Origin: Thermohalobaculum sp963721105
GTDB lineage: Bacteria > Pseudomonadota > Alphaproteobacteria > Rhodobacterales > Rhodobacteraceae
Direction of reading: 5' to 3'
NCBI GenBank assembly: GCA_963721105.1
Contig: CAVRHY010000011.1
Coordinates: 930,001 to 994,000 of the forward strand
DNA length: 64,000 bases
The notes beneath the pieces are model-generated. The model had not been told where the DNA came from. It saw only the letters and a program-made list of their open reading frames with translations, and searched no databases. This document shows positions 1 through 10,240 of the stretch, piece by piece; position 1 is the first letter of the stretch, and each line of letters opens with the position of its first letter. The position numbers were made by a program, and so were the translations under genes.

Positions 1-258
1 CATCGCGGTGACGCAATTCGTCACGCCCGGACCGGCGGTCGCCATGGCGACAGCGAAGCCGCCGGTGAGTTCGGCGTGCGCCTGCGCCATGTGGACGGCG
101 GCGCCCTCGTCGCGGACGTCGAAGATGCGGACGCCGAGCTGGCCGAGCCAGTCCCAGATTGGCTGGATATGCCCGCCCTGCAGGCCGAAGATGCGGTCGA
201 CACCGCGGCCCTGCAGAAATCGGGCGATCCACTCGGCGACGGTCGGAGTGTCGGGCAT
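1..258 (-). CDS. Thiamine-diphosphate-dependent enzyme, N-terminal fragment
   Basis: The 86 visible codons are the start of a ThDP enzyme of the acetolactate synthase/oxalyl-CoA decarboxylase superfamily; the rest lies beyond the window edge. It begins MPDTPTVAEWIARFLQGRG and contains FGLQGGHIQPIWD followed by RDEGAAVHMAQAHAELTGG and ATAGPGVTN. This is the usual N-terminal PYR-domain pattern; the Glu in RDEGAA matches the conserved glutamate that contacts the ThDP aminopyrimidine. It lies 113 bases downstream of the molybdoenzyme gene on the same strand and could share its transcript. Substrate cannot be told from this fragment. Confidence 0.85.
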   Translation of the reverse strand, partial: MPDTPTVAEWIARFLQGRGVDRIFGLQGGHIQPIWDWLGQLGVRIFDVRDEGAAVHMAQAHAELTGGFAVAMATAGPGVTNCVTAM

Positions 259-371
259 GCGGCGTCCTTCCCTTGATTGGCCGCAGGAAAGGCGGGCCGC
301 GTCGCGGCGTCAAGAGGCTGGCGCGCGCGATCAGCGGGCGACCGGGGCGGCGGCTGGGTCCGGGCGGTGGC

Positions 372-2709
372 TCAGCCGGTTGTGTCGCGCCCGACGATCT
401 CCGGGGGCTCGTGCGCGGTCACGGGGGGCGGGGTGCCCTCGTAGCGCTCGATCTCGACCAGCGCGGTGTGCGCCGAGGGGCCCTGGCCGAGCCGCGAGGT
501 GCCGTGGTCGGCGGTCAGCACGTTCGGGTTGCCGTGCTTGCAGAGCGTGCCGGGCGTGCCCGGCTCGGCCGGGTCGAACCAGGCGCCTGTGGAAAGCTGG
601 ACGACGCCCGGCCGGACGGCGTCGGAGAGGATCGCGCCGGCGAGGCAGGCGCCGCGCTGGTTCCAGACGCGGACGACATCGCCCGCAGCGATGCCGCGGG
701 CCGCGGCGTCGGCAGGGTTGATCGTGATCGGCTCGCGGTCGGCGATCTTGGATCCCTTCGAGACGCGGCCGGGGTCGAACTGGCTGTGCAGGCGCGTGCG
801 CGGCTGGTTCGAGATCAGGTGGAGCTGGCCGGGGCGGGCGGCGCCCAGCCATTCGGATGGCTCGATCCAGGCCGGATGGCCGGGGCAGTCGGCATAGCTC
901 GAAGCCGGCGATGCGCTCCGAGAAGATCTCGATGCGGCCCGACGGGGTGGCCAGCGGATGGGCCTCCGGGTCGTCGCGGAAAGCCGACGAGCATGACCGG
1001 CTCGGCCGGATTGGGAGGCAGCTCGGCCGTGCCGTTCTCGCGCAGCTCCTCCAGCGTCGGCAGGCGAGAAGCCGGCCTCGCCGGCGCGCTGGCGCGCCTG
1101 GTCCCAGAGATGGCGGATCCAGTCCTCGGGCGTACGGCCCTCGGTATAGGTCGGCCTCCAGCCCCATGCGCCGGGCGAGGCCGGAGAAGATCTCGTAGTC
1201 GCTGCGCGCCTCGCCCACCGGATCGACGGCCTGGCGCATGGCGACGATCAGCGGCTCCCAATGGGTCATGGCGATGTCCTCGCGCTCCAGCGCCGTGGTC
1301 GCGGGGAAGACGATGTCGGCGTGGCGGGCCATCGGGGTCCACCAGATCTCGTTGACGATCACCGTCTCGGGCCGGTGCAGGGCCTGCACGAGGCGGTGCA
1401 GGTCCTGGTGGTGGTGGAACGGGTTGCCGCCGGTCCAGTAGACGATGCGCGTGTCGGGATAGGTGCGGCGCTGCGCCGTCGAAATCGTACGTCGCGCCCG
1501 GGGTTCAGCAGCATGTCCGAGATGCGCGCGACCGGGATGTGCGTCGTAACCGGGTTGGCGCCCTGCGGCACGGCCGGGAAGCTGGAAGGGCAGCACCGGG
1601 TTGCCGATGCCGTTCTCGGAGGAATAGCCGATGCCGAAACCGCCGCCCGGCAGGCCGATCTGACCCAGCATCGCGGCCAGCACGACGGCCATCCAGATCG
1701 GTTGCTCGCCATGGTCGGCGCGCTGGATCGACCACGAGACGGTGATCATCGTGCGCTCCGACGCCATGCGGCGGGCGAGCGCGCGGATGGTGTCGGCGGG
1801 GATCTCGGTGATGGCGGCGGCCCAGTCGGCGTCCTTTGGAATGCCGTCGGCGGTGCCGCGCAGGTAGGGCTCGAACGTCTCCCAGCCGGTGCAGTAGCGC
1901 GCGAGGAAGTCGCGGTCGTGCAGGCCCTCGGCCACCAGCGTGTGGGCGAGGCCGAGCATCAGGGCGACATCGGTGTTCGGGCGGGCGGGCAGCCATGTCG
2001 CCCCCAGCCGGTCGATCATGTCCGAGCGCAGCGGCGAGACGCTGACGAACTCGCAACCATTGGCGCGGGCGGCCAGCACGCCCTCGCGCATGGTGTGCCG
2101 GCCGACGCCGCCGGACGTGACCTGGCTGTTCTTCTGGGCGAGGCCGCCGAAGGCGACGACCAGCTTCGTGTGCTCGGCGATGACGGGCCAGGAGGTGGCG
2201 GTGTCCAGCACGACAGACGCGAACGGCCCGACGACGTGCGGCGCGATGGCAAAGGCGGCGGCGTAGGAGTAGTTGGCGATCGACGCCGTGTAGCCGCCGG
2301 CGCAGTTGAGGAAGCGGTGGATGTGGCTCTGCGCGTGGTGAAAGCGCCCGGCGCTGGCCCAGCCATAGCTGCCGCCGAAGATCGCCTGCGGCCCGTGCTC
2401 GCGGCGCACGCGGTCGAGCTGGGCCGCGGCGATGTCGAGCGCCTCGTCCCAGGGGACCTCGACGAAGGGCTCCCGCCCGCGGCCGGTGCGGTCGCCGTCG
2501 GGGCCGTGGCGCAGGTAGTCGCGCCGGATCGCCGGGCGGCGGATGCGCGTCGGGTGGTCGACCATGTCGAGGATGCCGGGGCCGATGACGGCCGGGTCCG
2601 GGTCCAGCGCGTAGTCGCGGATGCCGGTCAGGCGGCCGCCCTCGACCTCGGCATAGTAGGTGCCCCAGTGCGTGGCGAAAGGCGTGACGCGGATGTCGGG
2701 CTTGTTCAT
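372..2709 (-). CDS. BisC/TorA-type molybdopterin oxidoreductase (frameshifted)
   Basis: This is a bis-MGD molybdoenzyme of the DMSO/TMAO/biotin sulfoxide reductase family, about 779 codons, the usual length. It starts MNKPDIRV without a Tat signal, so it is probably cytoplasmic like BisC. Visible landmarks are the early HWGTYYAEVEGGRL segment, NYSYAAAFAIAPHVVG (the Ser is the expected Mo ligand), GGNPFHHHQDL and the C-terminal HTALVEIERYEGTPPP. The reading frame changes several times: near 1450-1590, near 1080-1140, near 960-990 and near 900. Conserved text resumes in another frame each time, so indel errors are more likely than decay. It lies between an FAD oxidoreductase and a ThDP enzyme on the same strand. 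The exact substrate (S-oxide or N-oxide) is not determinable. Confidence 0.82.
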
Positions 2710-2756
2710 GGCGGCCTCCGTGGCTGGGGCGAGGTTGGAGCGCCGGGCGGGGCGCG

Positions 2757-3866
2757 TCAACGGCGGTCGGCGTCGAGCATCTCGCGCACCATCTCGGCGA
2801 TGGCGAGCGAACTGGTCAGGCCGGGCGATTCGATGCCGTAGAGGCCGACATGGCCGGGCAGGCCGTGCATCTCCGCGCCGTCGATGCGGAAGTCCGGGTT
2901 GCCGGCGCGCGAGAGCTTTGGCCGGATGCCGGCATAGTCGGCCGCCAGCACGCCGTCGGGAAGCTCGGGCCAGTAGCGGCGGATCGCATCGTAGAAAAGC
3001 GCGCCGCGCGCCGGGTCGACGCTGTAGTCGTCTTCCTCGATCCACTGCACGTCCGGGCCGAACCGGCCGCGGCCGGCGAGGTCGAGCGTCAGGTGGATGC
3101 CGAGCCCGCCGGCCACCGGGGCCGGGTAGATCAGCCGGGAGAACGGCGCCTTGGTCGCCAGCGAGAAGTAGTTGCCCTTGGCGATCCACTGCTGCGGGAT
3201 CGCCTCGTCGGGCAGGCCGTCCATCGCCTGCGCCAGCGCCGGGGCGCCTAGGCCGGCCGAGTTGACCAGCTCGCGGGCGATCAGCTCCATCGGCTCGTCG
3301 CCGCCGGTCCGGACCAGGTAGCCCTGGGGCGCGGCGGCGAGGCCGGTGACGTCGGTGTTCATCACCAGCATGGCGCCGGCGTTCTCGGCCTCGCCGAGCA
3401 GCGTCAGCATCAGGGCGTGGCTGTCGACGATGCCCGTCGAGGGCGAGTGCAGCGCGCCGTGGCAGGCGAGCGCCGGCTCCATCGCGCGGGCCTCGGCGGC
3501 CGTCAGCTCGGCGATGTCGTCGACGCCATTGGCGCGGGCGCGGGAGGCGATGCCGGAGAGCTGGCCGACCTCCTCGGGGTCGCAGGCGACGATGAACTTG
3601 CCGCAGCGCCGGTGCGGGATGCCGTGCGCCGCCGCGTAGGCGTAAAGCGCGTGCCGGCCGGCGACGCAGAGGCGCGCCTTCAGGCTGTCCTTCGGGTAAT
3701 AGATGCCGGCGTGTATCACCTCGGAATTGCGCGCGCTGGTGATCGTGCCGAAGGCGCCTTCGCGTTCCAGCAGCAGCACCTCGCGCCCAGAGAGCGCCAG
3801 CGCCCGCGCGATGGCGAGGCCGACGACGCCGGCCCCGATGACGACTGTTCCAACCTCTTCCGGCAT
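2757..3866 (-). CDS. FAD-dependent oxidoreductase, L-2-hydroxyglutarate oxidase-like
   Basis: This 369-residue DAO-fold flavoprotein begins MPEEVGTVVIGAGVVGLAIA, a Rossmann FAD-binding start. It continues with LLLEREGAFGTITSARNSEV and HAGIYYP, which are characteristic of the LhgO/YgaF group. The C-terminal part has YAGIRPKL and LYGIESPGLTSSLAIAE, the second FAD-contact region. I chose the ATG at 3866 because AGGAGG sits 6 bases upstream; an in-frame start 78 bases earlier adds an unconserved leader. It is the first gene of the minus-strand group with the molybdoenzyme and the ThDP enzyme. L-2-hydroxyglutarate is the best family guess, but related proteins oxidise other 2-hydroxy acids or amino acids. 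Confidence 0.82.
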   Translation of the reverse strand: MPEEVGTVVIGAGVVGLAIARALALSGREVLLLEREGAFGTITSARNSEVIHAGIYYPKDSLKARLCVAGRHALYAYAAAHGIPHRRCGKFIVACDPEEVGQLSGIASRARANGVDDIAELTAAEARAMEPALACHGALHSPSTGIVDSHALMLTLLGEAENAGAMLVMNTDVTGLAAAPQGYLVRTGGDEPMELIARELVNSAGLGAPALAQAMDGLPDEAIPQQWIAKGNYFSLATKAPFSRLIYPAPVAGGLGIHLTLDLAGRGRFGPDVQWIEEDDYSVDPARGALFYDAIRRYWPELPDGVLAADYAGIRPKLSRAGNPDFRIDGAEMHGLPGHVGLYGIESPGLTSSLAIAEMVREMLDADRR

Positions 3867-4121
3867 CCGGCCTCCTAGGGTTTTGCGTGGGCCGTATAGC
3901 ACGCCTCCGCGGCGCGCGAAGGGGGTGCGGGGCGTCGCCGGCACGGGCGCCGGAGACAGGGGTGCAGACGGCAGCGAGAGGGTCGTTGCCGAAAAGACTT
4001 AGACCCTGCTTCGCCGCGCCGCAGGCCGAGCACAGGCTTTGCATTCGGGATGCGACTCGTCCATCAAGTCATTGAAGGACCGCGCCAGACGGTCCCGCAG
4101 GCGTAGGGGCAGCGAGTATCC

Positions 4122-4421
4122 ATGGACCGCTCGGGTCTGAGACAGATCGCCGTTTCGGTGGCCTATGTCGCGTTGGTGGGGGCCATCGCGATCTTCGCGC
4201 ATTCCGGGCTGGAGGGCGAGCACGGGCTGGCGGCCTTTCGCGAGGCCGAAACCGAGGAGCACCGGCTCGCGGCCGAGCTGGAGCAACTCCGCCGTGACCG
4301 CGCCGTGCTGGACAACCGGGTGCTGCGCCTGAGCGACCGCTACCTGGACCTGGACCTCCTGGACGAGCGCGCTCGCGCCGTCTTGGGCTTGGTCCGCGAG
4401 GACGAGTTGGTCGTGCGCTGA
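4122..4421 (+). CDS. ftsB: FtsB/DivIC-family septum formation initiator
   Basis: This is a 99-residue bitopic membrane protein with one N-terminal hydrophobic helix (about residues 8-26) followed by a coiled coil rich in Glu, Leu and Arg (about 40-80). This is the FtsB/DivIC layout; FtsB bridges FtsL and FtsQ in the divisome. The motif ERARAVLGLVREDELVV near the end fits the family's C-terminal signature. In many alphaproteobacteria a gene of this type lies just upstream of pdhA, as here, although a convergent cyclase gene intervenes. Family assignment is secure; the ftsB name follows context. Confidence 0.85.
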   Translation: MDRSGLRQIAVSVAYVALVGAIAIFAHSGLEGEHGLAAFREAETEEHRLAAELEQLRRDRAVLDNRVLRLSDRYLDLDLLDERARAVLGLVREDELVVR

Positions 4422-4517
4422 CGGCCCGCTTGCGGGCCGACGCTGAGACGAGCAGGGGCTGGCGGGTCGGGGGGCGAAGCTTCGGGGGGCGGGCCGGCAA
4501 GCGCGCCCCCTCTGCGT

Positions 4518-5324
4518 TTATTCGGGCAGGACGGCGAAGACGCGGGCCGGGAAGCCGAAGCCGTTCTTCACCTTGGGCCAGCTCGCGACAATGATCGCGC
4601 CGGTCGGCGGCACCTCGTCGAGATTCGCCATCACCTCGATCTGGTAGTGGCCGTTCTTCAGCAGCCAGGTCTCGGAATCCATCGTCTCGGTCGTGTCGGT
4701 GTCCAGCGCCTCGTGGCCGATCGCCGTGACGCCACGCTCGTCGATCAGGAACTTGATGGCCTCGAGCGACCATGCCGGGAACGGGTAGCGCTTGAACGTC
4801 TCCGGGTCGCTGTCCCAGTCCTTGTACATGTCGGTGCGGAGCGCCGCGAACGCGCCCTTCGGCACCTCGCCGTTGTCCTTCTCCCACGCCTTGATGTCGT
4901 CGACCGACAGCGCGTGGTTCGGGTCGTCCTTCAGCATCGGCGTCTCGTCGAAGACGACCAGCGGCAGGATCATCTGGTCGAGCGGGATTTTGTCCATGGT
5001 CGTGCCGTCCTCGGCGAAGTGCGCCGGCGGGTCGACATGCGTGCCGTATTGGCCGACCATCGAGTAGAAGGTCGTGCGGAAGCCGTTCTGCGGGATCGTG
5101 TAGGGCGCGTGCGTTTCGGGGTCGGCGGCGGCGGTCATGGTCGCCTGGCCAAAACCCGACCAGACCGGCGTCGTCGGGCTGAAGCTGTGCGTCAGGTCGA
5201 CCTTCTTGTGGCTGGAGAGCACGGCGTAGGCGTCGGCAAGCGACATGTCGGCCGCGACGGCGGGGCCGGCGAGCAGGCAGCCGGCCAGCGCGGCCGGGAT
5301 CAGAAGTCGGGTGATCTGTGACAT
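4518..5324 (-). CDS. Secreted cyclase-family (PF04199) hydrolase
   Basis: The protein has 268 residues with a clear Sec signal peptide (about residues 1-25, hydrophobic core then AVAAD), so it should act in the periplasm. The mature part matches the cyclase/kynurenine formamidase superfamily. It has VDLTHSFSPTTPVW near the N terminus and GTHVDPPAHF, whose His and Asp residues bind the catalytic metal. GHEALDTD lies in the second half. The start has a strong GGAGG 5 bases upstream. It is inserted on the opposite strand between ftsB and pdhA, which separates these usually close genes. Substrate is unknown; secreted members are poorly characterised. Confidence 0.85.
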   Translation of the reverse strand: MSQITRLLIPAALAGCLLAGPAVAADMSLADAYAVLSSHKKVDLTHSFSPTTPVWSGFGQATMTAAADPETHAPYTIPQNGFRTTFYSMVGQYGTHVDPPAHFAEDGTTMDKIPLDQMILPLVVFDETPMLKDDPNHALSVDDIKAWEKDNGEVPKGAFAALRTDMYKDWDSDPETFKRYPFPAWSLEAIKFLIDERGVTAIGHEALDTDTTETMDSETWLLKNGHYQIEVMANLDEVPPTGAIIVASWPKVKNGFGFPARVFAVLPE

Positions 5325-5535
5325 GGGAACCTCCGGGTGGGTGGGCGCGGCGGGGCGCCCCGCCGGCGAGGCTAGGCGGATGATCCGACTCGGTCAAACG
5401 GGCGGAGCGGGCGGGCGGCGGGGCCTGCGATGGGCGGGCAGGGCGCGCCTCCCTTCGCCGCTTACCGGCGGGGCTTGCGTCCGCCACGTGCCAGTCTAGG
5501 ATGCCGTCCAAACGGTCAACCCGGGAGAACCCGCC

Positions 5536-6567
5536 ATGGCGAGGTCGACGAGCGCGGCCAGAAAAGGCTCGAGCAAGGGCGCGAGCGGGGGGAAGGCGGC
5601 CACGCTGCCGGATGGCGATGAGCTGCTCCGCTACTACCGCGACATGCTGACGATCCGGCGCTTCGAGGAGAAGGCCGGCCAGCTTTACGGCATGGGGCTG
5701 ATCGGCGGCTTCTGCCACCTCTACATCGGCCAGGAGGCCGTCGTCGTCGGTCTGGAGGCGACGGCGAAGGAGGGCGACCAGCGCATCACCACCTATCGCG
5801 ACCACGGTCACATGCTGGCCTGCGGCATGGACCCCAAGGGCGTGATGGCAGAGCTGACCGGGCGCGAGGGTGGCTATTCGAGGGGCAAGGGCGGCTCGAT
5901 GCACATGTTCTCGAAGGAGAAGGATTTCTACGGCGGCCATGGCATCGTCGGCGCCAACGTGCCGCTGGGCGCCGGACTCGCCTTCGCCAACAAGTACCGC
6001 GGCAACGACAACATCTGCTTCACCTATTTCGGCGATGGCGCGGCGAACCAGGGCCAGGTCTACGAGACCTTCAACATGGCGGCGCTGTGGAAGCTGCCGG
6101 CGATCTTCGTCATCGAGAACAACCAGTACGCGATGGGCACGGCGCAGCGGCGCTCGACCTCGACCCCGGCGCTGCACACGCGCGGCGAGGCGTTCGGCAT
6201 CCCGGGTCAGGAGGTCGACGGCATGGATGTCCTCGCCGTCAAGGCGGCCGGCGAGAAGGCGGCGGCGCACTGCCGCAGCGGCGAGGGGCCCTACATCCTG
6301 GAGATGAAGACCTACCGCTATCGCGGCCATTCGATGAGCGATCCGGCCAAGTACCGGACGCGCGAGGAGGTCTCGAAGATGCGCGAGGAGCACGACCCGA
6401 TCGACGGGCTGCGCAAGCTGATCATCGAGAACAAGGCCGCCGAGGAGGATGCGATCAAGGAGATCGACAAGGAGGTCCGGAGCACCATCAACGAGGCGGC
6501 GCAGTTCGCGCAGGAAAGCCCGGAGCCCGACGAGAGCGAGCTCTGGACCGATGTCTACGCGGCCTGA
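5536..6567 (+). CDS. pdhA: Pyruvate dehydrogenase E1 component, alpha subunit
   Basis: This 343-residue ThDP-dependent E1-alpha carries out decarboxylation of pyruvate with the beta subunit. The ThDP/Mg motif is intact: GDGAANQGQVYETFNMA through ENNQYAMGT. RGKGGSMHMF and YRGHSMSDPAKYRTREEV correspond to the conserved substrate-loop regions. The N terminus has a short Ala/Ser/Lys-rich extension typical of alphaproteobacterial forms. A GGGAGAA ribosome site precedes the ATG. The pdhB gene follows after 9 bases, so the two are surely co-transcribed and expressed as the alpha2beta2 E1. Confidence 0.97.
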   Translation: MARSTSAARKGSSKGASGGKAATLPDGDELLRYYRDMLTIRRFEEKAGQLYGMGLIGGFCHLYIGQEAVVVGLEATAKEGDQRITTYRDHGHMLACGMDPKGVMAELTGREGGYSRGKGGSMHMFSKEKDFYGGHGIVGANVPLGAGLAFANKYRGNDNICFTYFGDGAANQGQVYETFNMAALWKLPAIFVIENNQYAMGTAQRRSTSTPALHTRGEAFGIPGQEVDGMDVLAVKAAGEKAAAHCRSGEGPYILEMKTYRYRGHSMSDPAKYRTREEVSKMREEHDPIDGLRKLIIENKAAEEDAIKEIDKEVRSTINEAAQFAQESPEPDESELWTDVYAA

Positions 6568-6576
6568 GGGACAAAC

Positions 6577-8031
<1,455 letters not shown>

Positions 8032-8041
8032 GGGGGCTTCG

Positions 8042-8300
8042 ATGGAGATTGGGCGCTGCTTGGCAGAGGGTGGCCGCTGGACAGATTATCGTGCGCTATG
8101 AGGGTCAGCCGGTCCGGGTAAGAGTCTCGAGCGAGATACGTTGCAGATCTTACTCCGGGCGAAAACCCATCTGAAGCTCACGTTCTCGAAGCGTTGCGCG
8201 ATCACAAGGGAAAGTTTGAGGAAGCCGTACGGTCCGCCGTGATGGACGCTCGATTTCCGTCCCGCCGAATTTGCGTCGCTCCAGGTCGAGAAGGGACTAG
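8042..8300 (+). pseudogene. Small broken ORF between pdhB and pdhC, unrecognised
   Basis: No single frame spans this gap, but adjoining frames give a plausible small protein of about 80 residues. One frame reads VAAGQIIVRYEGQPVRVRVS; after a one-base shift near 8138 it continues ADLTPGENPSEAHVLEALRD then HKGKFEEAVRSA. A further shift gives LDFRPAEFASLQVEKGLA just before pdhC. This sheet-then-helix pattern with a late short strand loosely recalls DUF1488-type proteins, but that is only an impression. The codon bias is weaker and the base composition less GC-rich than in the flanking genes. Other alphaproteobacteria are known to carry small genes at this position. It may be a real gene damaged by indels or a remnant. 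Confidence 0.4.
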
Positions 8301-8302
8301 CC

Positions 8303-9709
8303 ATGCCGATCGAGATGACCATGCCGGCGCTCTCGCCCACCATGGAGGAGGGCACGCTGGCCAAGTGGATGGTCAAGGAGGGCGATACGGTCTCCGCCGG
8401 CGACATCATCGCCGAGATCGAGACCGACAAGGCGACGATGGAAGTGGAAGCCGTCGACGAGGGCACCGTCGGCAAGCTGGTCGTCGCCGAGGGCACCGAG
8501 GGCGTGAAGGTCAACGCCGTCATCGCCGTCCTGCTGGAGGAAGGCGAGGACGCCGGCGATATCCAGGCGCCGAAGGCCGATGGCGGCGCGAAGAAGCCGC
8601 CGAAGGCCGAAGGACGACAGCCCGGCGCCCGGCCGAGGCCAAGGCCGAGGAGCCGCAGAAGGGATATGGCCGGGGCGAGGCGCCGGAGACGCCGCAGCAG
8701 GCCGCAGCCGGCGGGCGGCAACGGCAAGGCGGCCCGCCGCGCCGCGCGGCCGCCGGCGCGCAACGAGGGCGAGCGCATCTTCGCCTCGCCGCTGGCGCGG
8801 CGGATCGCGAAGGAGAAGGGGATCGATCTCGGCCAGGTGAACGGGTCGGGGCCGAAGGGACGCATCGTCAAGGCCGACATCGAGGGCTTCGAGCCGTCGA
8901 AGGCCGCCCTGCCCGCAGGCCGCTGCTCCTGGCGCCGCGCCCGCCGCGGCGCCGGCCGGCGCGGCGATGCCCGTCTCGGCCTTCACGACCGACCAGGTGC
9001 GCAAGATGTACGAGGGGCGCGCCTACAGCGAGGTCACGCTGGACGGCATGCGCAAGACCATCGCGACCCGGCTGACCCAGGCCAAGCAGACGATCCCGCA
9101 TTTCTACCTGCGCCGCGACATCCGGCTCGACACGCTGCTGGGCGCTGCGCAAGACGCTGAACGAGCAACTCGGCGCCTCGGGCGTCAAGCTGTCGGTCAA
9201 CGACTTCGTCATCAAGGCCAGCGCCATGGCGCTGATGCGCGTCAAGGGCGCGAACGCCGTCTGGGCCGGCGACCGCGTGCTGGAGTTCGAGGCGGCCGAC
9301 GTGGCCGTCGCGGTGGCCATCGAGGGCGGGCTGCTGACCCCGGTCATCAAGGACGCGCACGCCAAGGGGCTGGCGCAGATCTCCACCGAAATGAAGGACC
9401 TCGCCGCGCGCGCCCGCGAGCGCAAGCTGCAACCGCAGGAGTACCAGGGCGGCAGCTTCGCCGTCTCGAACCTGGGCATGTTCGGCATCGACAACTTCGA
9501 CGCCGTCATCAACCCGCCGCACGCCTCGATCCTGGCGGTCGGGGCAGGCGTCGAGAAGCCGGTGGTGACAGACGGCTCGGTCGGCGATCGCGACGGTCAT
9601 GTCGGTAACGCTGTCGGTCGACCACCGGGTGATCGACGGCGCGCTGGGCGCGCAGTTTCTCGAGGCCATCCGGGCGAACCTGGAAAACCCGATGATGATG
9701 CTGGTCTGA
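8303..9709 (+). CDS. pdhC: Pyruvate dehydrogenase E2, dihydrolipoamide acetyltransferase (frameshifted)
   Basis: E2 transfers the acetyl group from its lipoyl arm to CoA and forms the core of the complex. In order: a lipoyl domain (about residues 1-80, ETDKATMEVE), a linker, a peripheral-subunit-binding domain (FASPLARRIAKEKGIDL ... GSGPKGRIVKADIE), and the catalytic domain. The latter starts around SEVTLDGMRKTIATRL and ends with SVDHRVIDGALGAQFLEAI, which holds the catalytic His and Asp. The frame shifts inside the linker (about 8600-8760), near 8920-8960, near 9140-9170 and near 9590. The net frame is restored, and start and stop are consistent with a normal-size E2, so I treat this as sequencing error. 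Confidence 0.9.
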
Positions 9710-9853
9710 CGCCGGGCCGGCCGCACGATCCAGGCAGGGCCTCGCGCCGGCTCACCACAGACCGGGCGGGCGTCGCGCCCGCCCGGCGTCTCACCGGCGA
9801 ACGCCTGCCCTCGACCGTCGGAAAGTCGTTGCGTCGCGTCCCGCACCGCTCTA

Positions 9854-9869
9854 TTCGTCGTTCGACGAA
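9854..9869. promoter_or_regulatory. Inverted repeat, candidate ArsR operator
   Basis: TTCGTCG-TT-CGACGAA is a perfect 7-bp inverted repeat ending 10 bases before the arsR start. ArsR-family repressors bind such palindromes over their own promoters and release on arsenite. No binding evidence beyond symmetry and position. Confidence 0.55.
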
Positions 9870-9879
9870 CAGCGAACGG

Positions 9880-10234
9880 ATGCTCCGGATGACCGCCCTG
9901 CCGTCCAGCCGGCCGGCTGACCCGCCTGCCGACCCGCACGACCTCGCGCAGATTGCCCGCATCGCAAAGGCGCTGGCGCATCCGGCGCGCGTGCAGATCG
10001 TCCGCACGCTGCTGGGCCGCCGGACCTGCATCGGCTGCGATATCGTCGAGGAGATCGGGCTGGCCGCCTCGACGACCTCCGAGCACCTGCGCATCCTGAA
10101 GCAGGCCGGCCTGGTCGTCGGCCGCATCGAGCCGCCGCGGGTCTGCTACTCGCTCGACCCCGCCGCGGCCGCTGCCGCTGGCGGCCTTCCTGGCGGCCGT
10201 CGCGGCCGCCGTCCCGCCCGCATTGAGGGAGTAG
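9880..10234 (+). CDS. arsR: ArsR-family arsenic repressor (frameshifted near C terminus)
   Basis: This is a short winged-helix repressor with IARIAKALAHPARVQIVRTL, a Cys-containing CIGCDIVEEIG segment, the recognition helix ASTTSEHLRILKQAGLV, and a wing ending VCYSLD. The CIGCD cysteine pair sits just before the recognition helix, a position where other ArsR proteins bind arsenite, so it may be the sensor site. After about position 10170 the frame shifts and continues PLAAFLAAVAAAVPPALRE to the TAG at 10232. Two ATGs (9880 and 9889) are possible starts. It is the first gene of an arsR-acr3-arsC operon, 6 bases before acr3. Confidence 0.88.
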
Positions 10235-10240
10235 CGCGCC

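Noticed and set aside
331..4044. A continuous 1237-residue open frame on the minus strand joining the flavoprotein and molybdoenzyme regions
   Set aside because: The upstream third is Arg/Pro/Ala-rich shadow of the flavoprotein gene in another frame; only the part from 2709 onward is genuine molybdoenzyme text.
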